Shown: positions 63,281 through 64,000 of the stretch, piece by piece
Layout: each line of letters opens with the position of its first letter
How positions within the stretch are numbered: position 1 is the first letter of the stretch
Source: Viola odorata
Lineage: Eukaryota > Streptophyta > Magnoliopsida > Malpighiales > Violaceae
Assembly: GCA_963691705.1 (NCBI GenBank)
Contig: OY829539.1
Location: 13,828,501-13,892,500 of the forward strand
Direction: 5' to 3'
DNA: 64,000 nt
The notes under the pieces: model-generated
What the model was told of the DNA's origin: nothing
What the model saw: the letters and a program-made list of their open reading frames with translations, nothing else
The model's database searches: none
Made by a program: the position numbers and the translations under genes

Positions 63281-64000
63281 GGACGCCGAATTCGTCAAAT
63301 AATAATTAAAATTACAACTCAACACTAATAAGCAAAATAAATTACAGATAGTGATAAGAGGTTCGATCTATAGGAAAATGTGTAGTTTAGAAACTTTATT
63401 TTGACCAACAAATAATTAAAACAAACAAGGGAGTTGTTTTTGAGTTTGAAAATAAACGTTAAAAATAGTGTAGATTGAAATGGAACAAATTCAAGAGCGA
63501 TTTTAAGAAATAAACAAGGAAAAAGACTCCTAGCAAAGACAATGGAAAAATTATGATTCAAGTACTATTGATCATTGATTCATGGAGCAACTATAACAAC
63601 AAGGTACACTTAGGTTCCCTCCTTTCCTCCTACAACAAGTTACTTAAACGTACACTTATTAAGCAATCCTAATTATCTAGCAATCTTAAGGTACACTCAT
63701 AAGATTTAACTAAACCATTGATAAAATTAAGGAAAGACTAATTCTACGCCAAGACTAATGTTCACTTATAGCCTTTAGACTTAATTGCTTATTCATTCTA
63801 GTCTCAAAGAGCCTACTGGGTGTCGAATCCATTAAAAATAAAATAAATACAGCTTAATACTCAATGATAAAAGATATTGTGCACAGTGGTAAGAAGTTCG
63901 CTCCTCAGTAAACAACAGTCTAATCTTAGTTTTCCTTGTGAGGATGAGGGCAATCAAAATACAATTTAAAGTTGATTAGGATACGATTTTCCTTAATTTC
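63281..64000 (-). repeat. LTR fragment related to the solo LTR at 35162
   Basis: Read on the minus strand it aligns by eye with about 35930-37477: shared words include GGCTCTTTGAGACTA, GGCTATAAGTGAAC, TTGCTTAATAAGTGTAC and CCTAAGTGTACCT, and the family end motif GATTCG(A/G)CGTCC. It lacks the hAT insertion present in that copy. The element runs off the window; whether it is a solo LTR or part of a full element is unknown. Confidence 0.75.

Overview
The window is nuclear DNA of a flowering plant, most likely a eudicot. It has intron-containing genes of plant-type families (xylulose kinase, an AIG1/GIMAP-like GTPase, a chloroplast-type methylesterase), AT-rich intergenic DNA, Ty3/gypsy and Tat/Athila-like retroelements, hAT, Mutator-, CACTA-, Harbinger- and Stowaway-like DNA transposons, and an endogenous plant pararetrovirus (Caulimoviridae). 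The species cannot be named from the sequence. No tRNA, rRNA or CRISPR array was seen.

Layout. 1-10,770: a minus-strand endogenous pararetrovirus (AUG-less small ORF, then a movement protein/coat protein ORF), split inside its coat region by a complete 7.7-kb Ty3/gypsy element (265-7955; 950-bp LTRs; TSD CATAG). 10,770-13,378: AT-rich DNA with an 84-bp-arm foldback and CACTA-like remnants. 13,379-22,887: a non-autonomous hAT element with a perfect 8-bp TSD, whose 5' end plus flank is tandemly triplicated, with a non-autonomous Tat/Athila-like LTR element (13,858-19,904) inserted at the first duplication junction. 24,038-29,160: the AIG1-like GTPase gene. 29,183-32,968: a Harbinger-like candidate element carrying an HSP90 middle-domain fragment and the promoter and first coding exon of another gene. 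33,051-42,497: a transposon-rich block with a Stowaway MITE, a nested Harbinger-like inverted-repeat cluster, two solo LTRs with perfect TSDs (one broken by a hAT), a CACTA end and a small hAT element. 43,012-47,171: an 11-exon xylulose kinase gene. 48,078-51,462: a hAT element (8-bp TSD) carrying exons that look like an RRP6-type exosome nuclease plus an unidentified exon. 52,897-56,864: a five-exon methylesterase gene with a Stowaway MITE in an intron. 57,108-62,534: a long-TIR Mutator-like element hosting an apparently intact autonomous hAT (57,456-61,802) inside its left TIR. 63,281-64,000: an LTR fragment of the same family as the solo LTR at 35,162, in the opposite orientation.

The three host genes look independent housekeeping or stress genes: sugar phosphorylation, a membrane-associated GTPase and ester hydrolysis. 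The rest is mostly nested mobile DNA whose insertion order can be read from target-site duplications. The most interesting points are the pararetrovirus gene organisation (a 573-nt AUG-free stretch ending in an ATGA junction), the two transposons carrying host exons, the potentially functional hAT transposase, and a palindromic motif repeated across the Tat/Athila-like element. All family assignments come from reading motifs by eye; no database search was run.
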